64,000 nt of DNA from Armatimonadota bacterium. GTDB lineage: Bacteria > Armatimonadota > Fimbriimonadia > Fimbriimonadales > Fimbriimonadaceae. Location of the stretch: the NCBI GenBank assembly GCA_016789105.1, contig JAEURN010000001.1, positions 62,001 to 126,000 on the forward strand. Reading direction: 5' to 3'. A model generated the notes under the pieces. It saw only the letters and a program-made list of their open reading frames with translations. It searched no databases and was not told where the DNA came from. A program made the translations under genes and the position numbers. How positions within the stretch are numbered: position 1 is the first letter of the stretch; each line of letters starts with the position of its first letter. Below are positions 51,804 to 60,860 of the stretch, piece by piece.

Positions 51804-52818
51804 TTGACCTCACAAGGAACAGGATTACCCCGCTGAGCGCGATGGCAGCCAGGTAGAGGATCCAAACGGCTTGCTTTTGCGTGAATCCAAATTTGAGCAG
51901 TGTGTGGTGGACATGCCGCTTATCCGGGCTAGAGATCGGGCTGCCGCTCAACAGCCGCCGGACCACGACGAACCCCGCGTCGAACAAGGGGATTCCAAAA
52001 ATAAAGATCGGGATCGCAAGCGCCAGGGTGGCGGCCGTTTTCATCGTGCCGACCACGCTCAAACTGGCCAAGAGGAACCCGACGACCGGCGCGCCTCCGG
52101 CAAGGAATATTTTGGCCGGGTTGTAGTTGTATCGCAAAAATCCAAGGCACGCGCCGGCGACTGCCATCGCCAAAATGGCCACACGGGGTTGGCCTTCGAT
52201 CACGCCGATCACCCCGATCGTTCCCGCACTGATGGTGGCGATCCCCGATGCCAAACCGTCGATGCCGTCGATCGTGTCCATGGTTTTTGAGACCACAAAG
52301 ATGTAGACCGCGGTCAGTGGGTAAGACCACCACCCGAAATCGATCCAGTGCCCGGCCAAGTTGACTCCGGCGACATGCACACGTCCGACATCGCTCCCCA
52401 ACGCCTGCACGCCGAATCCGGCAGCCAACAAAATCAAAAGCTGGGCTTTGGCCGAAAGCGGTTTGACATCATCCATCAAACCCATGGCCAAAACGATCAG
52501 GCTGGCCACAAAGACACACATGAGATAAGGGGGAACCGGAACCTGCGGGTAGGCAAACGGCAACACGGCCGCCCATGCCACAACAATCCCCAACCAAACC
52601 GGCAACCCGCCCCACCGAGGCGTGACTTGCGTGTGCACCCTCCGTTCGTCGCGGGTGGGGTCGTCCATCGCGCCGAATTTTTGGGCCAACTTCATGGCAA
52701 AGGGGGTTGTGACTAAAACAACGGCCATTGCGATAAAAGCGGTAGCCAGCGGGGTGCCGAATCCCCCCAACCCGCCCTTAGGGAGGCTGTCGCAGAGCAT
52801 GTGCCAGAAGGCGTTCAC
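51796..52818 (-). CDS. wecA: Undecaprenyl-phosphate N-acetylglucosaminyl/hexosamine-1-phosphate transferase (WecA/TagO/MraY family)
   Basis: Loads a HexNAc-1-phosphate onto undecaprenyl phosphate, starting an envelope polymer. HTQVTPRWGGLPVWLG, LMDDVKPLSAKAQL (the catalytic DD), MDTIDGIDGLASG and the cytoplasmic HVHHTLLKFG motif are all present, as are ~10 membrane helices. 340 residues is normal. Being next to wecB and uppP, it probably forms a polysaccharide-start set. It overlaps the deaminase gene by 4 bases. Confidence 0.92.
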   Translation of the reverse strand: MNAFWHMLCDSLPKGGLGGFGTPLATAFIAMAVVLVTTPFAMKLAQKFGAMDDPTRDERRVHTQVTPRWGGLPVWLGIVVAWAAVLPFAYPQVPVPPYLMCVFVASLIVLAMGLMDDVKPLSAKAQLLILLAAGFGVQALGSDVGRVHVAGVNLAGHWIDFGWWSYPLTAVYIFVVSKTMDTIDGIDGLASGIATISAGTIGVIGVIEGQPRVAILAMAVAGACLGFLRYNYNPAKIFLAGGAPVVGFLLASLSVVGTMKTAATLALAIPIFIFGIPLFDAGFVVVRRLLSGSPISSPDKRHVHHTLLKFGFTQKQAVWILYLAAIALSGVILFLVRSNG

Positions 52819-53291
52819 CCGGCGGCCCCTACCCTCTCCAGGCCCAGGCCATCAAACCGGAAGAGTTCCAACCCCGATTCCCGGAAAAGCTCTAAAGAAA
52901 AATCGTCCGGGTAATCACCTTCATAGATCACCTGCCGAATGCCGGCATTGATGATCATTTTCGCGCAGGTGTTGCATGGCTGGCACGTCACGTACATCCC
53001 CGCGCCATCGCAAGGGACACCGATCATGGCGGCTTGCAGCAGGGCGTTTTGCTCCGCATGCAGGCTGCGGATGCAATGCCCGGCCCTCATGCACCCGGTC
53101 GGCCAATCGTGATCCGGCCCGCCTTCCGGACAATGGCTGAGTCCCCGGGGGGCACCGTTGTAGCCGGTCGCGAGGATGCGGCGGTCGCGGACGATGACCG
53201 CCCCGACTTGGCGCCGGGGGCAAGTCGCCCGGGTTTTGACAAGGTGGGCGATCTGCATGAAGTAGGCGTCCCAACTCGGCCGCTCGGTCAT
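52815..53291 (-). CDS. Deoxycytidylate (dCMP) deaminase, ComEB-like
   Basis: Zinc deaminase converting dCMP to dUMP for thymidylate supply. The zinc sites are HAEQNALLQA (His and the catalytic Glu) and CQPCNTCAKMIIN (PCxxC). The N-terminus MTERPSWDAYFMQIAHLVK and an inserted GGPDHDWPTGCMRAGHC are typical of dCMP/ComEB proteins. I start at ATG 53291, since CATAAT lies 8 bases upstream and homologues start near MTERPSWDAY; TTG 53300 is the alternative. First gene of a five-gene overlapping set. Confidence 0.9.
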   Translation of the reverse strand: MTERPSWDAYFMQIAHLVKTRATCPRRQVGAVIVRDRRILATGYNGAPRGLSHCPEGGPDHDWPTGCMRAGHCIRSLHAEQNALLQAAMIGVPCDGAGMYVTCQPCNTCAKMIINAGIRQVIYEGDYPDDFSLELFRESGLELFRFDGLGLERVGAAG

Positions 53292-53400
53292 CACCGGCAA
53301 TTATGACTGCTTGCGGGATGGAACGGCGGGGCTGGGCTTTTACCCCGTTCCGATGGACGGCCATCCCCATCCGCCCTTCACGGAGAATCTGCGCCTTGAC

Positions 53401-53430
53401 TTGCCCCACAGGCCCCGACCCAGCTAAACT
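53401..53430 (+). promoter_or_regulatory. Candidate promoter of the exported isomerase gene
   Basis: TTGCCC (53401-53406), 18 bases, TAAACT (53425-53430), then 9 bases to the ATG at 53440. There is no Shine-Dalgarno in that gap, so a very short or absent leader is implied. Confidence 0.5.
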
Positions 53431-53439
53431 GGCCCCGCA

Positions 53440-54354
<915 letters not shown>

Positions 54355-54360
54355 CGTGAA

Positions 54361-54382
54361 TTCCCCGCAAAATTGCGGGGAA
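54361..54382. terminator. Perfect hairpin after the isomerase gene
   Basis: TTCCCCGCAA (54361-54370) and TTGCGGGGAA (54373-54382) are exact complements around AA. It lies 6 bases after the stop. There is AAAAG but no T-run on the plus strand. Confidence 0.6.
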
Positions 54383-54399
54383 AAGGCTCGGACTGGCCG

Positions 54400-54430
54400 A
54401 TAACTGGATCAGGAAGGATCCCCAGTTATG
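54400..54430 (+). promoter_or_regulatory. Hairpin hiding the start codon of the carbonic anhydrase gene
   Basis: ATAACTGG (54400-54407) pairs with CCAGTTAT (54422-54429), which covers the AT of the ATG start (54428-54430). The loop ATCAGGAAGGATCC contains the Shine-Dalgarno AGGAAGG. GGATC/GATCC inside the loop offers an alternative pairing. Confidence 0.5.
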
Positions 54431-55198
54431 ATCGCCTGTCTCACCACTGCCCTGCAGCTTGTGCTGCTCAACAACCAGATTTCCACCCGGACTTCGGTCC
54501 AAGTCGACAACGCGACGGTTGCCAAAAAGCTTAACCCGTACGCCGAAAATGCTTTCAAGCGCTTGGTGGAAGGCAATGCCCGCTTTGCCGAGGGCTTAAA
54601 CGAGCACGTCCGCCAAAATCCTGAAGCCCGCAAAGTGGCCGCTTCGGGCCAAGCCCCGCACACGATCGTCGTCACCTGTGCCGATAGCCGGGTCAGCCCA
54701 GAAATCCTGTTCGACCAGGGTCTGGGCGACCTCTTCGTCATTCGTGTGGCGGGCAACGTGGTGGATCAATTTGGCATCGCCAGCATCGAATATGCGGCGG
54801 AGCACCTGAACTCCCCACTGCTGGTTGTGCTCGGCCATGAACGCTGCGGTGCTGTCAAAGCGGCGGTCGAGACCTACCAAGCCAAGCTGGAATCCCACAA
54901 TGAATCCACTGGCGACCATGGCTCTGATCTGGCCAACATCAATGCCCTGATCGAAGAGATCTTGCCCAGCGTGATGGAAGCCGCCCGCAAACCCGGGGAC
55001 CTGCTGGCCAATGCCGTGGACATCAATGTTGAAAACAGCATCAACCAGGCCATGGGGCGGTCGGCAATCCTCCGAAAACGGGCCGAAGAATCGAAATTCG
55101 ACGTCATCGGGGCGACCTACGACCTGGATACCGGCCGGGTGGCGTTCACCGCCCCCAAAGACATTCGGTCGTTTGTCCGGCTCGTCGACAAAAAGTAA
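54428..55198 (+). CDS. Beta-class carbonic anhydrase
   Basis: Hydrates CO2 to bicarbonate with zinc. Ligands are Cys and Asp of VVTCADSRVSPE and His and Cys of LGHERCGAV; the Asp-Arg pair CADSR is the catalytic dyad. At 256 residues it has an N-terminal extra ~35 residues with a short hydrophobic start (MIACLTTALQLVLLNN), which may be a signal peptide or membrane tether. The supply of bicarbonate could serve carboxylases. Its start is in a hairpin and a T-tailed terminator follows. Confidence 0.93.
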   Translation: MIACLTTALQLVLLNNQISTRTSVQVDNATVAKKLNPYAENAFKRLVEGNARFAEGLNEHVRQNPEARKVAASGQAPHTIVVTCADSRVSPEILFDQGLGDLFVIRVAGNVVDQFGIASIEYAAEHLNSPLLVVLGHERCGAVKAAVETYQAKLESHNESTGDHGSDLANINALIEEILPSVMEAARKPGDLLANAVDINVENSINQAMGRSAILRKRAEESKFDVIGATYDLDTGRVAFTAPKDIRSFVRLVDKK

Positions 55199-55212
55199 GA
55201 ACTGCAAGGACG

Positions 55213-55234
55213 GGGGCCAGGTCCGGCCCCTTTT
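55213..55234 (+). terminator. Intrinsic terminator after the carbonic anhydrase gene
   Basis: GGGGCC (55213-55218), AGGTCC, GGCCCC (55225-55230), TTTT. It lies 14 bases after the stop. Confidence 0.7.
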
Positions 55235-55247
55235 CCATCCCGGGACT

Positions 55248-55253
55248 TATACT
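55248..55253 (+). promoter_or_regulatory. -10 box (TATACT) before the first cyclophilin gene
   Basis: TATACT, then 8 bases to ATG 55262. GTGTGAAT in between has no Shine-Dalgarno. Confidence 0.5.
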
Positions 55254-55261
55254 GTGTGAAT

Positions 55262-56254
55262 ATGAACAAGGTTTTCCCGATGCTGGCCGTGCTTGTTGCC
55301 GGAGCATTGCTGGGCGGATGCGCCAAAGACCCCGAACCGATGGCGGGCGGAACCAAGACCGAAACCACCGCCGCACCGGAAGTCAAACACGAACTCACCC
55401 TCACCGGCTCGACTTATGAAGGTGAGAAAGATGGCAAGCCGGTCAAATTGGTTCTGACCCCGGACGGCAAGTTCGAAATGGTGCTTCCCGAAACCGGAAA
55501 AGATTCCACAATTCTGCTCGCCGGAACGTATTACCGCGCCGACAGCCGCTATGCCCTCCGGGTCGAGACAAACAATGGCACCGCCCAGGAACTGGAAATG
55601 GTCGCCACCAAACGGGGGGATGGAACGATGCAAGCCCCCTCCCAGCTGGGCAATGTCGAACTGAAGAATACGGCCAAGGGCGATGAAGTTGCGCCCATCG
55701 ACCTTTCCGCAGACCCCAAACCGGGCGACGAAGTCGCCGTTTTTGAAACGGGCAAAGGGAAAATCGTCATCATGTTCTATCCCCAGATCGCGCCCAAAAG
55801 CGTGGCCAACTTCAAGGAGCTCATCTCGAGCGGGTTCTACAACGGAACCCGGTTCCATCGGTGCATCGAAAACTTCATGGTCCAAGGGGGCGACCCCAAA
55901 TCCAAAGATGTCAAGTTGGCTAGCGAGTGGGGCACCGGCGGCAACATGAAGGACGGGGTCGAGGTCAACGTCCCCCACGAATTCGGCTATATTCTGCTCC
56001 ACAAGCGCGGGGTCGTCAGCATGGCCCGTTCGAATGACGTGGATTCCGCAAGCAGCCAGTTCTTTTTGATGCAACACGACTACCCCTCGCTGGATGGTCA
56101 ATACTCTGCCTTTGGCCGGATCGTCAAAGGATTGGATGTCGTCGACCAGATCGTCAAAACCGGTTCGAAAGATCCGAACGCGAACGGTTCCGTAAAGCCG
56201 GATGACGCTGTCCTTTTGAACAAAGCCACCTTGGCCAAATGGCCGGTCAACTAA
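55262..56254 (+). CDS. Cyclophilin-type peptidyl-prolyl isomerase, lipoprotein
   Basis: 330 residues. The lipobox LLGGC (signal MNKVFPMLAVLVAGALLGGC) makes it a lipid-anchored protein in the periplasm or on the surface. Residues ~40-125 form an NlpE-like lipid-binding/lipocalin-type small domain (LTLTGSTYEGEKDGKPVKLVL). Residues ~150-330 are the cyclophilin: FHRCIENFMVQGGDP and SQFFLMQHDYPSLDGQYSAFG contain the Arg and Phe/Gln of the active site. First of three adjacent cyclophilins. Confidence 0.9.
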   Translation: MNKVFPMLAVLVAGALLGGCAKDPEPMAGGTKTETTAAPEVKHELTLTGSTYEGEKDGKPVKLVLTPDGKFEMVLPETGKDSTILLAGTYYRADSRYALRVETNNGTAQELEMVATKRGDGTMQAPSQLGNVELKNTAKGDEVAPIDLSADPKPGDEVAVFETGKGKIVIMFYPQIAPKSVANFKELISSGFYNGTRFHRCIENFMVQGGDPKSKDVKLASEWGTGGNMKDGVEVNVPHEFGYILLHKRGVVSMARSNDVDSASSQFFLMQHDYPSLDGQYSAFGRIVKGLDVVDQIVKTGSKDPNANGSVKPDDAVLLNKATLAKWPVN

Positions 56255-56258
56255 CCCC

Positions 56259-56885
56259 ATGATTTCCGCACTCTTCACCCTCGCCCTCACCCAGCAGGAC
56301 ATCAGCGTCAAGCGCTCAGCCGACATCGACCAGCGAACCATTGCCCCCCAAGCCGGCGACGAAGTCGGCGTTTTGGAGACGACCAAAGGGAAAATCGTCG
56401 TGATGTTTTTCCCGAGCGTGGCCCCCAAACACGTCGATAACTTCATCAAGCTCAGCAAACAGGGGTTTTATGACGGCACCCGTTTCCACCGGTGCATACC
56501 GGGCTTTATGGTCCAAGGCGGCGACCCCAACAGCAGAAGGATGGAGGCCTCGGATATGTGGGGCACCGGCGGGCCGTTGGATAGCCAAGGTAACCGGCAG
56601 ACTGTCAACGCCGAGTTCAGCGACCTCAAACACCTGCGCGGGGTGCTGAGCATGGCCCGTTCCAGCGACCCGAATTCAGCGGGGAGCCAATTCTTCATCA
56701 TGGTCGCCGATTACCCATCTCTGGATGGGAAATATTCGGCTTTTGGCAAAGTCGTCCAAGGCATGGATGTCGTCGATGAAATCGTGAAGACCGGATCTGC
56801 CGACCGTTCCGCCAATGGCAAGGTTGCCCCTAAAGACGCCGTTGAAATCACCAAAGCCACCGTTGTCAAGTGGCCCCTGCAATAA
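56259..56885 (+). CDS. Cyclophilin-type peptidyl-prolyl isomerase, second copy
   Basis: 208 residues. The N-terminal ~12 residues (MISALFTLALTQQ) look like a short signal peptide, so this copy may be exported or periplasmic. The domain has FHRCIPGFMVQGGDPNSRR and SAGSQFFIMVADYPSLDGKYSAFG, closely similar to the first copy. It starts 4 bases after the first gene and probably arose from it by duplication. It lacks the NlpE-like domain. Confidence 0.9.
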   Translation: MISALFTLALTQQDISVKRSADIDQRTIAPQAGDEVGVLETTKGKIVVMFFPSVAPKHVDNFIKLSKQGFYDGTRFHRCIPGFMVQGGDPNSRRMEASDMWGTGGPLDSQGNRQTVNAEFSDLKHLRGVLSMARSSDPNSAGSQFFIMVADYPSLDGKYSAFGKVVQGMDVVDEIVKTGSADRSANGKVAPKDAVEITKATVVKWPLQ

Positions 56886-56889
56886 AAGA

Positions 56890-57444
56890 ATGAGCCAACT
56901 CTCTCCAACCGCTGCCCCGGGGGCCACCGTCCCGGCCGACGGCGATCCGATCGCTGTCATCCAAACCAACCACGGACGCATCGTCCTCCGGTTTTTCCCG
57001 GAAGTCGCCCCGAACCATGTGGCCAACTTCATCGAACTGGCCGAATCGGGCTATTACGATGGCATTCGGTTCCACCGGGTTATTCCTGGTTTCATGATCC
57101 AAGGTGGCGACCCCCATTCCCGCGACGAACCTCGCCATATGCATGGCAGCGGCGGCCCGGGGTACAGCATCGCGGCCGAGTTCAACGAAATCCCCCACAC
57201 CCCGGGCATTTTGAGCGCCGCAAGGACGAGCGACCCCAATTCCGCGGGCTCCCAGTTCTTTCTTATGCACCGCACAGCGCCCCATTTGGACCGGCAATAT
57301 TCCGTCTATGGCCAAGTGATAGAAGGCATGGATGTCGTGGAAATGATTGTCAACCTCCCCAAAGACCACAACGACAATCCGCTGGAAGAAAACCCGGCGA
57401 TTATGGAAAAGGTCACAATTTCCACTTGGCCTCTGGAGGGCTGA
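56890..57444 (+). CDS. Cyclophilin-type peptidyl-prolyl isomerase, third copy
   Basis: 184 residues, no signal peptide, so cytosolic. FHRVIPGFMIQGGDPHSRD, GSGGPGYSIAAEF and SAGSQFFLMHRTAPHLD with YSVYGQV are the cyclophilin hallmarks. It is the most divergent of the three. ATG 56890 is 4 bases after the second copy. The trio may assist folding in different compartments. Confidence 0.92.
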   Translation: MSQLSPTAAPGATVPADGDPIAVIQTNHGRIVLRFFPEVAPNHVANFIELAESGYYDGIRFHRVIPGFMIQGGDPHSRDEPRHMHGSGGPGYSIAAEFNEIPHTPGILSAARTSDPNSAGSQFFLMHRTAPHLDRQYSVYGQVIEGMDVVEMIVNLPKDHNDNPLEENPAIMEKVTISTWPLEG

Positions 57445-57484
57445 ACCTTCCGGGGCCATAGGCCAAAATAGCCTCGGGAGAACT

Positions 57485-58213
57485 GTGGAATCGATCGCCA
57501 AAACTGCGATTTCTTATGCCCCAATCGTGTTTGGGGCAATCGTCGTCTTGGTCATCGTCGCCCAATACCTTAATGAGAAATCCAAGAGCGAGCGGTTCTT
57601 CCGGCTGGCCCAGAGCTTGGGGCTCTCCTATGTCCCCAGTCTCGAAGGAGGCACTGGCGGACTGTTTGAAACCCTGTTCAACCAGTATTCGGCGACCACC
57701 TCTTTCGTCGCCAAATATGAAGGCTTTGCCCCCATGGGCCGGCCGCGCGACCGTGTTCGGCACATCTTTTCCGGCCACAAAGGAGAGATGGGGGTCGAGG
57801 TGTTCCAATACCAATACACCACGAGCAGCGGCAAAAACTCCTCGACCCACTACTATTCGGTGGCCAGTGCCACGTTCGGATCCGCGCTCCCGGCGATGAG
57901 TGTGTCTCCAGAGGGGTTCGCCGACCGGTTCATCAAGTTTTTCGGGGGCCAAGACATCCAGTTCGAATCCAACGAATTCAATGAACGGTTCGTGGTCACC
58001 GGTGCCGATGAGCAGGCCGTTCACGCTATCCTCCACCCCCAGATGATGCAATGGATCATGGATCGCAAGCCGCCATCGTTACAGACCGGGCTCAACCGGG
58101 TGGTTCTCCACCAAAGCGGCAAGTTGTCCGACGGGTTCTTGACCGACAGCTTGGCCATCATGGCCGAGTTTTGGAGCCTCGTGCCGCCATACGTCAAAGA
58201 GGAAGGGGCTTGA
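57485..58213 (+). CDS. Single-pass membrane protein of unknown function
   Basis: 242 residues from GTG 57485 with GGGAG 4 bases upstream; a membrane helix at ~12-32 (YAPIVFGAIVVLVIVAQYL). The rest is cytosolic or extracytoplasmic, with FFGGQDIQFESNEFNERFVV and ILHPQMMQWIMDRKPPSLQ, a conserved-looking pattern seen in proteins of unknown function beside LemA. The stop overlaps the LemA start. Function unknown. Confidence 0.6.
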   Translation: MESIAKTAISYAPIVFGAIVVLVIVAQYLNEKSKSERFFRLAQSLGLSYVPSLEGGTGGLFETLFNQYSATTSFVAKYEGFAPMGRPRDRVRHIFSGHKGEMGVEVFQYQYTTSSGKNSSTHYYSVASATFGSALPAMSVSPEGFADRFIKFFGGQDIQFESNEFNERFVVTGADEQAVHAILHPQMMQWIMDRKPPSLQTGLNRVVLHQSGKLSDGFLTDSLAIMAEFWSLVPPYVKEEGA

Positions 58214-58767
58214 TGCAGAACGCCATTTTTTTGCTTCTCGGGTCGGTGGCTGTTTTTGTCGCCTGGTTCCTGGCGACGTTCAACCGGGGGGTGCGGCTCC
58301 GCCAGAACATAGTGGAAAGCCGGGCCAACATCGATGTCCAACTCAAGCGTCGGCATGACCTCGTGCCAAACCTGGTCGCGGTCTGCAAAGGGTATGCCAG
58401 CCACGAGCAAGCCGTCTTTGAATCGATTTCAGCTGCCCGAGCCAATGCCATTGAGAGCCTGGCCCACCACGAAACCGGCTACGAGACGGAAGCGCAGCTC
58501 GTCTCGGCGATGAACCGGCTGGTTGCACTGGTTGAAGCGTATCCACAGATCAAAGCCGACTCCCAATTCCTCGCGCTTCAAAAAGAATTGGTCAATACCG
58601 AAGACCGCATCGCCGCCGCTCGGCGGTTTTACAATGCGAATTGCCGGGGGTGGAACGTGCTCCGCGAGTCGTTCCCCAGTTCCCTCGTGGTCAAAGGGCC
58701 AGAAGCTTTTTACTACGAGGTCGAAGGCGTGGACTTGGTGCCGGTCATCGACCTGAACCGTTCCTGA
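58213..58767 (+). CDS. LemA family protein
   Basis: 184 residues. N-terminal membrane helix (FLLLGSVAVFVAWFLATFN) followed by the long-helix LemA domain: ESRANIDVQLKRRHDLVPNLV and AARRFYNANCRGWN match the family. The function of LemA is unclear; it often sits with DUF2207 or signalling proteins. ATG 58213 overlaps the stop TGA of the upstream gene. Confidence 0.92.
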   Translation: MQNAIFLLLGSVAVFVAWFLATFNRGVRLRQNIVESRANIDVQLKRRHDLVPNLVAVCKGYASHEQAVFESISAARANAIESLAHHETGYETEAQLVSAMNRLVALVEAYPQIKADSQFLALQKELVNTEDRIAAARRFYNANCRGWNVLRESFPSSLVVKGPEAFYYEVEGVDLVPVIDLNRS

Positions 58768-58791
58768 ACCCGCCGGTAGACTCGGTTACCC

Positions 58792-59349
58792 ATGGAAGCC
58801 AAACGCGTCCAAGAGACCAAGCTCCGCATGGCGCAGGTGATGACCCCCAACGACGCCAACTTCCTTGGCAAAGTGTTCGGCGGTTCCATCCTCGCCCTCA
58901 TCGACCTCACCGCCAGTGCCGTGAGCTCCAAATTTGCCGGACGGGTCTGCGTGACAGCCGCCTTTGAGCGGGTGGACTTTTTGGCCCCGGTGGAAATCGG
59001 AGAGCTTTTGGAACTCGACGGATACGTCTCTTATGTTGGCCGGACTTCGGTGGAAGTCACGATTGACGTCCATGCCACCCATTTGCGGACCGACACGACC
59101 CGCCACGTGAACACGGCCCGGGTCACGATGGTCGCGGTGGAAGATGGGCGGCCCGTCGCCGTCCCCCGGTTGATCTGCGAAACCCGCGAAGAGAAGCTCC
59201 GATTCTTAGAAGGCCGGCTGAGGCGGGAACTCCGATCAGAGCGGTCACGCCAGATGACCGGGCTGCTCGAAAAGCTCTCTGGCCTGGATGACACCCAAGT
59301 CGAATCCCTTTACGCCAACGACGCGCCGCTCGAACTGCAACTCATCTGA
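58792..59349 (+). CDS. Acyl-CoA thioesterase (hotdog fold)
   Basis: 185 residues. MAQVMTPNDANFLGKVFGGSI is the acyl-CoA hydrolase (YciA/ACOT7 type) signature, with Asn/Asp-Gly in the active site, followed by TAAFERVDFLAPVEIGELLE and YVGRTSVEVTIDV. A helical C-terminal tail (EEKLRFLEGRLRRELRSERS) is extra to the core. It releases free CoA and fatty acids in the cytoplasm. TAGACT is 9 bases before the ATG. Confidence 0.9.
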   Translation: MEAKRVQETKLRMAQVMTPNDANFLGKVFGGSILALIDLTASAVSSKFAGRVCVTAAFERVDFLAPVEIGELLELDGYVSYVGRTSVEVTIDVHATHLRTDTTRHVNTARVTMVAVEDGRPVAVPRLICETREEKLRFLEGRLRRELRSERSRQMTGLLEKLSGLDDTQVESLYANDAPLELQLI

Positions 59350-59381
59350 TTGACAATCTGAGGAGCGTCCAGGAGAGCAGG

Positions 59382-60860
59382 TCAACCTTTGCCGAAAAAG
59401 GATTCAAAAACCGCTGTCGCCTCTTCCCCGGCGTTTTCTGATTTCACGAGGCGGCCGTTGCGATCCGCTAACCCGGCAGATTGCAACATCCTCGCCCATT
59501 CGATCGGTTTTGCAGTCTCCACCCAGTCGGTGTAACTGGGGGGAATCATTTCATGCCGGGAATCCATGGCGATGGAATAGTAAATCCAAAAGCTGTCTTC
59601 GGCATAGCCCTTGCCATCCTGGCAATCGGCATAAATGCGGCGGATCATGTCGTCGATAGATTTTTGGCCTTTCGTCGCTGACCTGATCGATATATCTAAC
59701 AAAAAGCCGACTAATTTGCCTTTAGTGTAGTAACTGACGCCGCCAAAGCCCTGGCTCCCGCTGTTGTCCCAAACCTTGAGGCTCGCCTCTTGGGCGCTGA
59801 TCTGCGAGTAGGCGGCATTCCGGGATACCGATTGGTATTTGCGGTTCATTTCGTTCAAGAACCCGTCCTTGTCCAGCAGTCCAGCCCGGAGTTGCAACAG
59901 GTCGGCAAAGTAGTCCGTCACCCCTTCCAGCCACCAAAGGGTTTTGAGCCGGGGCGCGCGCAACGGGTCGATGGGGCGCAGCTGGGCGGGCCGGATGGCT
60001 TTGACGTTCAGAGAGTGAAAGTACTCGTGGAAGATGATGCCGGCCGCCTGCTTGGGATCCCGGCTCCACATGCCGATCCGGCAACTGGTCCCATGCTCCA
60101 ATCCGGCCGGGAAACTGGCCCACAACCCAAAAAAGGTGTATTCCTTGTAAGGGAGTTCACCGATCAACAGGTGGGTTTGTTCAACCGCCGATTTGGCCAC
60201 AGCGGCAAAAGCTGCCACATCCACGCCAGACGTGTTGCCAACGGCCACAAAAGTGTGCTTCCGGTTGTCCACCATGAATTCGGATCGTTTGATTTCGGGC
60301 GCGAATAAAAACGGCGAATCGCCCAACGTCTCATGGTCTTTGGCCTGCATCGATAAGATGCCGCCTCTATTGGAGCTTGGGATCGAACCTTGGAAATCCC
60401 ACCCTACGGGTCCGCTCACAGTCAGCTCGACCGGCTTTTGGAGGTTGCCATCCGCAAAGCCGATTACGCCAGCCGGGTTGACAAAAACCAAGTTCGGGGA
60501 GATTAGCAGGTTGTCGCTGAAATTGCCTTTGCTTTGGCGGACGGTATAGCGGACAGTGTCCCACTTCCCTTCAGCGACGAATCCGTTTGCCCCGTCGCGG
60601 CCGGAAAGTTTGACGGGTTCTCCCTCTTTGGAGAATTCGATTGCGGTGACGGTGTTGCCAAAATCCCACACCTGGTAGTCGCCGGGAATCCAGGCGCTCA
60701 TCCAAAACTTGGTGGCGGTCTGGCCGTCGGGCAGGCGCATTTCGACTTTGGCGACCCCTGCTTCTTGGTCGAACGTCATGGCATACCGCACATCGTTCGG
60801 TTCCGCCCACCCCAGCGCGGCGGTTGCCGCCAATGCCATTCCAATCAGCCATTTCGCCAT
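59382..60860 (-). CDS. M61 family peptidase (glycyl aminopeptidase-like)
   Basis: 492 residues with a signal peptide (KWLIGMALAATAALGWA), so exported. The N-terminal beta domain spans ~20-180. The zinc motif HEYFH is near residue 300 in AAGIIFHEYFHSLNVKAIRP, and LEGVTDYFADLL supplies the third ligand Glu. The start at 60860 is preceded by AGAGAGG. Unlike typical M61 (~580-620 residues), the C-terminal PDZ domain is missing. It overlaps the next upstream SDR gene by 16 bases. Confidence 0.88.
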   Translation of the reverse strand: MAKWLIGMALAATAALGWAEPNDVRYAMTFDQEAGVAKVEMRLPDGQTATKFWMSAWIPGDYQVWDFGNTVTAIEFSKEGEPVKLSGRDGANGFVAEGKWDTVRYTVRQSKGNFSDNLLISPNLVFVNPAGVIGFADGNLQKPVELTVSGPVGWDFQGSIPSSNRGGILSMQAKDHETLGDSPFLFAPEIKRSEFMVDNRKHTFVAVGNTSGVDVAAFAAVAKSAVEQTHLLIGELPYKEYTFFGLWASFPAGLEHGTSCRIGMWSRDPKQAAGIIFHEYFHSLNVKAIRPAQLRPIDPLRAPRLKTLWWLEGVTDYFADLLQLRAGLLDKDGFLNEMNRKYQSVSRNAAYSQISAQEASLKVWDNSGSQGFGGVSYYTKGKLVGFLLDISIRSATKGQKSIDDMIRRIYADCQDGKGYAEDSFWIYYSIAMDSRHEMIPPSYTDWVETAKPIEWARMLQSAGLADRNGRLVKSENAGEEATAVFESFFGKG

